Positions 30,715 to 33,747 of a DNA stretch of 33,747 bases are shown here, piece by piece. The stretch is taken from the NCBI RefSeq assembly GCF_001598235.1, contig NZ_BCYO01000035.1, positions 1-33,747 on the forward strand, in the 5' to 3' direction. The translations under genes were made by a program, and so were the position numbers. The notes beneath the pieces are model-generated. The model searched no databases and was not told the origin of the DNA. It saw only the letters and a list, made by a program, of their open reading frames with translations. The DNA is from Polaromonas jejuensis NBRC 106434 (GTDB lineage: Bacteria; Pseudomonadota; Gammaproteobacteria; Burkholderiales; Burkholderiaceae_C). How positions within the stretch are numbered: position 1 is the stretch's first letter; the number at the start of each line of letters is the position of its first letter.

Positions 30715-31359
30715 ATGAATATCGCATTGATCGGCGCCACCGGTTTTGTCGGCACACCGGTATTGACCGAACTGCTCAGCCGCGGCCACCAGGTCACCGT
30801 GCTGGCCCGCAACCCATCCAAACTGGCACCCCAAACCGGCCTGACCGTGGTGGCCGCCGATGCACTGGATGCCAAGCAAGTCGCCAAAGCCGTGACTGGC
30901 CACGACGCGGTGATCAGCGCCTACAACCCGGGTTGGAGCGAGCCGAGAATTTACGACGTGTTTCTGCAGGGCAGCCAGGCCATTGTTGAAGGCGTCAAAC
31001 AATCCGGCGTCAAGCGCCTGCTGGTCGTCGGCGGCGCGGGCAGCCTCTATGTGGCGCCCGGCCTGCAGCTGGTGGACACGCCGGAGTTTCCGGCCCAGTA
31101 CAAGCAGGGCGCGCTGGCGGCCCGCGAACTGCTCAACCGGATCAAGCGGGAAACCACGCTGGACTGGAGTTTTGTTTCGCCCCCCATCGGCCTGGCGCCC
31201 GGCGAGCGCACCGGCCAATACCGCCTGGGCGCCGACGAGCTGCTGCCCGGCCAGGGCGACCAGCCCGCCGGCATTTCGGTGCCCGATCTGGCCGTGGCCA
31301 TCGTCGATGAAATTGAGCAGCCGCGCCACGTGCAGAAGCGTTTCACGGCCGCCAACTGA
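30715..31359 (+). CDS. NAD(P)H-binding, NmrA/YwnB-like atypical short-chain dehydrogenase
   Basis: A 214-residue Rossmann-fold protein. The dinucleotide motif is ALIGATGFVGTPVLTELLSRG near the N-terminus (GATGFVG, residues 7-13), then LARNPSKL, AADALDAKQVAKAVTGHDAVI and RLLVVGGAGSL. It lacks the YxxxK catalytic pair of classical SDRs and belongs to the NAD(P)H-binding (PF13460) group, whose members include flavin/biliverdin-type reductases and redox sensors. ATG at 30715 has AGGAG seven bases upstream; the longer frame to 30634 crosses the operator. Probably regulated by the divergent LysR protein. Confidence 0.87.
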   Translation: MNIALIGATGFVGTPVLTELLSRGHQVTVLARNPSKLAPQTGLTVVAADALDAKQVAKAVTGHDAVISAYNPGWSEPRIYDVFLQGSQAIVEGVKQSGVKRLLVVGGAGSLYVAPGLQLVDTPEFPAQYKQGALAARELLNRIKRETTLDWSFVSPPIGLAPGERTGQYRLGADELLPGQGDQPAGISVPDLAVAIVDEIEQPRHVQKRFTAAN

Positions 31360-31360
31360 A

Positions 31361-31420
31361 CGCCAAAATGGCGACTAGCCCTTTATGGGCAAGCGCAAGC
31401 AGCTACTAAATCAGTAGCAA
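31361..31420. repeat. Three hairpins in the convergent gap, composite repeat copy 4
   Basis: Between convergent genes: CGCCA-AAA-TGGCG (31361-31373), GCCC-TTTAT-GGGC (31378-31390) and the 17-bp palindrome GCTACTAAATCAGTAGC (31402-31418, perfect 6-bp arms, then AA), with AAGCGCA between the last two. The latter two blocks recur in the same order at 5042-5102 and 13130-13172. It may also block transcription from both sides. Confidence 0.65.
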
Positions 31421-31421
31421 A

Positions 31422-32246
31422 TCAGGGACGTGCGGCCTGCAGCAGGTCGCGCGTCCTGAGGGCTTCGCGGCGCGCGGCGTCGGCAAAGTCGTCGCCCGAC
31501 GAGGCGTACAGAATGGCGCGCGATGAGTTCACGATGATGGGCGCGCCCGGCTTCCAGCCGGCGCGCACGGTGGCCACGGCATCGCCGCCCTGCGCGCCCA
31601 CGCCGGGAATCAAGAGCGGCAAGGTGGGCGCCACGGTGCGCACGCGCTCGATTTCCGCCGGGTAGGTGGCGCCCACCACCAGCCCGAGCTGGCCGTTGAG
31701 GTTCCACGGCCCTTGCGCCAGCCGCGCCACATGCTCATACAGCAGCGGCTGGCCGTCGACGGAGGCCAGGCGCTGGTTCTGCAGGTCGTCGCCGCCCGGA
31801 TTGGAGGTGCGGCACAGCAGGAAGGCGCCCTTGCCTTCGTACTTGAGGTAGGGCGCGACGGAATCGAAGCCCATGAAAGGCGACAAGGTCACCGCATCGG
31901 CGCCATAGCGCTCAAAGGCCTCGCGCGCGTACTGCTCGGCGGTGCTGCCGATGTCGCCGCGCTTGGCATCCAGAATGATGGGCACCTGCGGCGCCACGCG
32001 GCGCATGTGTTCCATCAGGCGCTCCAGCTGGCCTTCGGCGCGGTGGGCGGCGAAATAGGCGATTTGCGGCTTGAAGGAAATCACCAGGTCGGCCACGCTA
32101 TCGACGATGGCGGCGCAAAAATCGTAAATCTTGTTGGCGTCGCCCTTGAGTTTGCCGGGGAATTTGGTGGGTTCCGGGTCCAGGCCGACGCACAGCATGG
32201 AGTGGTTCTGGCGTTCTGCGGCGCCCAGCATGTCGAGAAAGGTCAT
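31422..32246 (-). CDS. pyrF: Orotidine 5'-phosphate decarboxylase (type 2)
   Basis: A 274-residue enzyme making UMP from OMP, the last step of de novo pyrimidine synthesis. SMLCVGLDPEPTKFP, ISFKPQIAYF and the catalytic loop LDAKRGDIGST (Asp93, Lys95, Asp98) identify the longer type 2 PyrF family, as do SPFMGFDSVAPYL and LIPGVGAQGGD. The ATG at 32246 (MTFLDM) is chosen over the upstream open frame. No Shine-Dalgarno precedes it; a -10-like TACAAT lies six bases upstream, so a leaderless mRNA is possible. Confidence 0.95.
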   Translation of the reverse strand: MTFLDMLGAAERQNHSMLCVGLDPEPTKFPGKLKGDANKIYDFCAAIVDSVADLVISFKPQIAYFAAHRAEGQLERLMEHMRRVAPQVPIILDAKRGDIGSTAEQYAREAFERYGADAVTLSPFMGFDSVAPYLKYEGKGAFLLCRTSNPGGDDLQNQRLASVDGQPLLYEHVARLAQGPWNLNGQLGLVVGATYPAEIERVRTVAPTLPLLIPGVGAQGGDAVATVRAGWKPGAPIIVNSSRAILYASSGDDFADAARREALRTRDLLQAARP

Positions 32247-32252
32247 GCGGCT

Positions 32253-32283
32253 ATTGTAAGAAGCCCGGGCCTCGGCGTGCCAA
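32253..32283 (-). promoter_or_regulatory. pyrF promoter, arranged for a leaderless transcript
   Basis: Minus strand: TTGGCA (32283-32278), a 19-bp spacer, TACAAT (32258-32253), then six bases to the pyrF ATG (32246). A start seven bases after the -10 box would coincide with the A of the ATG. The spacer is longer than ideal. Confidence 0.42.
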
Positions 32284-32362
32284 GCAGGAAACGCACCAAA
32301 ACGGGACAATGCAGGCTCGCCGGCCTTGCCACGGCCTCTCCACTCCTTGCCCCGCGCACTTC

Positions 32363-33250
32363 ATGCAACTCAACCGACAACAACTTTTTCTCCTGACTTT
32401 CCTCACCCTGATCTGGGGCCTCAACTGGCCGGTGATGAAACTGGGCGTCACCGGCTACCCGCCCCTGAGCTTTCGCGCCCTGTGCATCTGGCTGGGCCTG
32501 CCGGTGATGGCCCTGGTCATGCTGGCGCTGAAGACGCCGTTCTGGGTGCCGCGGGAAAAATACCGCGAAGTGTTCTGGCTGGCCATGAGCAACATGCTGA
32601 TCTGGAACGTGCTGATCATTCTGGCCGTCAAAAACCTCAGCAGCGGGCGCTCCGCCATTCTGGGCTACACCATGCCGATTTTTTCGGCGCTGCTGGGCGC
32701 CTGGTTTTTTGGGGCAGGCCTGAAACTGCGCAACTGGCTGGGCATCACGGCGGCGGCGCTGGGCGTGTCGCTGCTGCTGTGGTACGAGCTGACCCATTTG
32801 TCGGGCCGGCCGGTGGCGGTGCTGGGCGCGCTGGTGGCCGCGGCCACCTGGGCCTTTGGCACGCACCGGCTGCGCAACACCACGGTGGGCGTGGCCACCC
32901 TGACCCTCTCCTTCTGGATGACGGTGATCACGGCGCTGCTGCTGTCCGTGCTCTGCGTAGCGCTGGAATACCCGCAGTGGCAGGCCCCCACGCCGCAGAC
33001 CTGGGTCGCCATCGGCTACAACGCCGTGCTGGTGTTTGGCTTTGCCCAGGCCGCCTGGCTGACGCTGGCGCGCACCCTGCCGCCGATTGCCTCCACCCTG
33101 AGCGTGATGATGATTCCCATACTCGGCGTGTTTTCGGGCGCCCTGGGCCTGGGCGAGGTGCTGCACTGGCAGGACTGGGCGGCGGTGGTGCTGATGGTGG
33201 TGGCCATCGCCTCGGTGCTGGCCCCCAGCCGCGCCCTGGCCAAGGCCTGA
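32363..33250 (+). CDS. DMT/EamA-family transporter
   Basis: A 295-residue ten-helix permease with two EamA repeats. It opens LTFLTLIWGLNWPVMKLGV; the first repeat ends at GITAAALGVSLLLW, and the second begins at PVAVLGALVAAATWAFGTHR and ends at VVLMVVAIASVLAP. ATG at 32363 (MQLNRQQ) gives the usual short N-terminus; an ATG at 32309 would add 18 untypical residues. Divergent from pyrF, substrate unknown. It is the third DMT permease in this window, and the three are not close copies of one another. Confidence 0.87.
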   Translation: MQLNRQQLFLLTFLTLIWGLNWPVMKLGVTGYPPLSFRALCIWLGLPVMALVMLALKTPFWVPREKYREVFWLAMSNMLIWNVLIILAVKNLSSGRSAILGYTMPIFSALLGAWFFGAGLKLRNWLGITAAALGVSLLLWYELTHLSGRPVAVLGALVAAATWAFGTHRLRNTTVGVATLTLSFWMTVITALLLSVLCVALEYPQWQAPTPQTWVAIGYNAVLVFGFAQAAWLTLARTLPPIASTLSVMMIPILGVFSGALGLGEVLHWQDWAAVVLMVVAIASVLAPSRALAKA

Positions 33251-33273
33251 GCCTCAGGGCCGCGCCGGAATCA

Positions 33274-33294
33274 GGCGGCCGAATTCAGGCCGCC
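33274..33294. terminator. Hairpin between convergent genes
   Basis: GGCGGCC (33274-33280), loop GAATTCA, GGCCGCC (33288-33294): a perfect 7-bp G/C stem that overlaps the stop codon of the minus-strand gene. No T-run follows on either strand, so it may be a weak bidirectional terminator. Confidence 0.5.
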
Positions 33295-33747
33295 GGGACA
33301 AGGCTCATGGCCAGGCACAGGTCGTCCCAGGCCCTGGCCTTGTCGGCGGGGCTGCGCAGCAAATAGGTGGCGTCGTAGGTCACGACGGTGCGCGTGGCGT
33401 GCAGGCTGTGCACCTGGCCCCTGAGCTTGCCAAAGGGCTCGCCCGACTGCAGCAAGGCCTGCGCCGCCAGGCGCCCCATCACCAGCAATACATCGGGCCG
33501 GGCGCTGGCGAGCAGTTCGGCCAGCGCTTGCGGCAGGCCGGATTCCGCTGCGCCCTGGGCACCCAGCCTGACCAGCGGCGCCAGCAGCGCCACGCCGGCC
33601 TGGTGCAAGCGGGCGGCGCGCAGCATGTTGTCGAGCAGCCTGCCGGCATCGCCCTGAAACGGGTCGCCCTGCAATGCCGCGGCCGGCGTTTCGGCCAGCA
33701 CCAGCCAGCGCGCGCCTGCGGCCTGGGCCGTTTCGGCGTAGACGGTC
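33285..33747 (-). CDS. Degenerate uracil-DNA-glycosylase-superfamily protein, C-terminal part (runs off the right edge)
   Basis: The frame is open from the window edge to a TGA at 33285, about 153 residues. Family-4-like landmarks appear in order: WLVLAETPA (for GEAPG), DPFQGDAGRLLDNML (for PFVGPAGRLLD), PDVLLVMGRLAAQALL, GKLRGQVH and the final VVTYDATYLLRSPADKARAWDDL. Catalytic features are missing: GEAPG is altered, the NxxKCRPPxNRxP stretch with Fe-S cysteines is gone, and the HP of the active-site motif (YHPAYLLR) is DA. It is therefore probably not an active glycosylase. The N-terminus and true start lie outside the window; an internal GTG at 33701 is not a likely start. Confidence 0.75.
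   Translation of the reverse strand, partial: TVYAETAQAAGARWLVLAETPAAALQGDPFQGDAGRLLDNMLRAARLHQAGVALLAPLVRLGAQGAAESGLPQALAELLASARPDVLLVMGRLAAQALLQSGEPFGKLRGQVHSLHATRTVVTYDATYLLRSPADKARAWDDLCLAMSLVPAA

Noticed and set aside
32326..33366. Plus-strand frame of 346 codons overlapping the last DMT gene
   Set aside because: Frame +1 shadow of the ten-helix permease; Gly/Ala/Arg-rich and not hydrophobic in a membrane pattern.

Overview
The window is GC-rich, gene-dense chromosomal DNA. Protein content and gene order (uvrA divergent from an MFS gene and ssb; nudJ next to mnmA; a type 2 pyrF; several DMT permeases and TRAP/ABC uptake systems) point to a betaproteobacterium of the order Burkholderiales, most likely Comamonadaceae and perhaps Polaromonas-like. 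That placement is inference from family recognition; no 16S gene is present. I see no rRNA, tRNA, CRISPR array, insertion sequence or prophage.

Layout. 1-2200: the 5' end of pntA (leaving the window on the left), then mmsA, both on the minus strand; mmsA is divergent from a LysR regulator gene. 2201-5018: lysR, nudJ and mnmA on the plus strand. 5142-8654: a MipA/OmpV-type outer-membrane protein, ssb and an MFS permease on the minus strand. 9011-13112: uvrA and a DMT permease on the plus strand. 13173-19106 (minus strand): a compact catabolic operon, dctP - fused dctQM - lacI-type regulator - D-2-hydroxyacid dehydrogenase - amidohydrolase. 19492-26338 (plus strand): a five-gene peptide ABC transporter with overlapping start and stop codons, then an M19 dipeptidase and an acyl-CoA thioesterase. 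26388-27440 (minus strand): a yqjD-yqjE-yqjK-like membrane stress operon. 27655-33747: an EamA-like exporter, a patatin phospholipase, a LysR regulator divergent from an NAD(P)-binding protein, pyrF, another DMT permease, and the 3' part of a degenerate uracil-DNA-glycosylase-like gene.

How the genes work together. The 385-bp spacer between the two uptake operons (19107-19491) carries two readable control regions. One is a sigma70-type promoter for the TRAP operon overlapped by LacI-type half-symmetric sites. The other is a -24/-12 element with exact GG-N10-GC spacing in front of the peptide ABC operon, suggesting sigma54 (nitrogen-type) control of peptide uptake and hydrolysis. The TRAP cluster looks like a self-contained uptake, regulation and catabolism module for an unidentified hydroxy-acid or lactone-type carboxylate. 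Its dehydrogenase lacks the canonical active-site Glu, and its amidohydrolase has Asn where Asp is usual.

Non-coding structure. The gaps between convergent genes are not empty. They carry (i) a 17-bp GCTA...TAGC palindrome family embedded in a longer composite element, found four times, and (ii) a ~107-bp long-hairpin element at 28584-28690 with a shorter relative at 3129-3186 that supplies the last codons of the lysR gene. A third suspected dispersed sequence lies just upstream of uvrA and makes its start codon uncertain.
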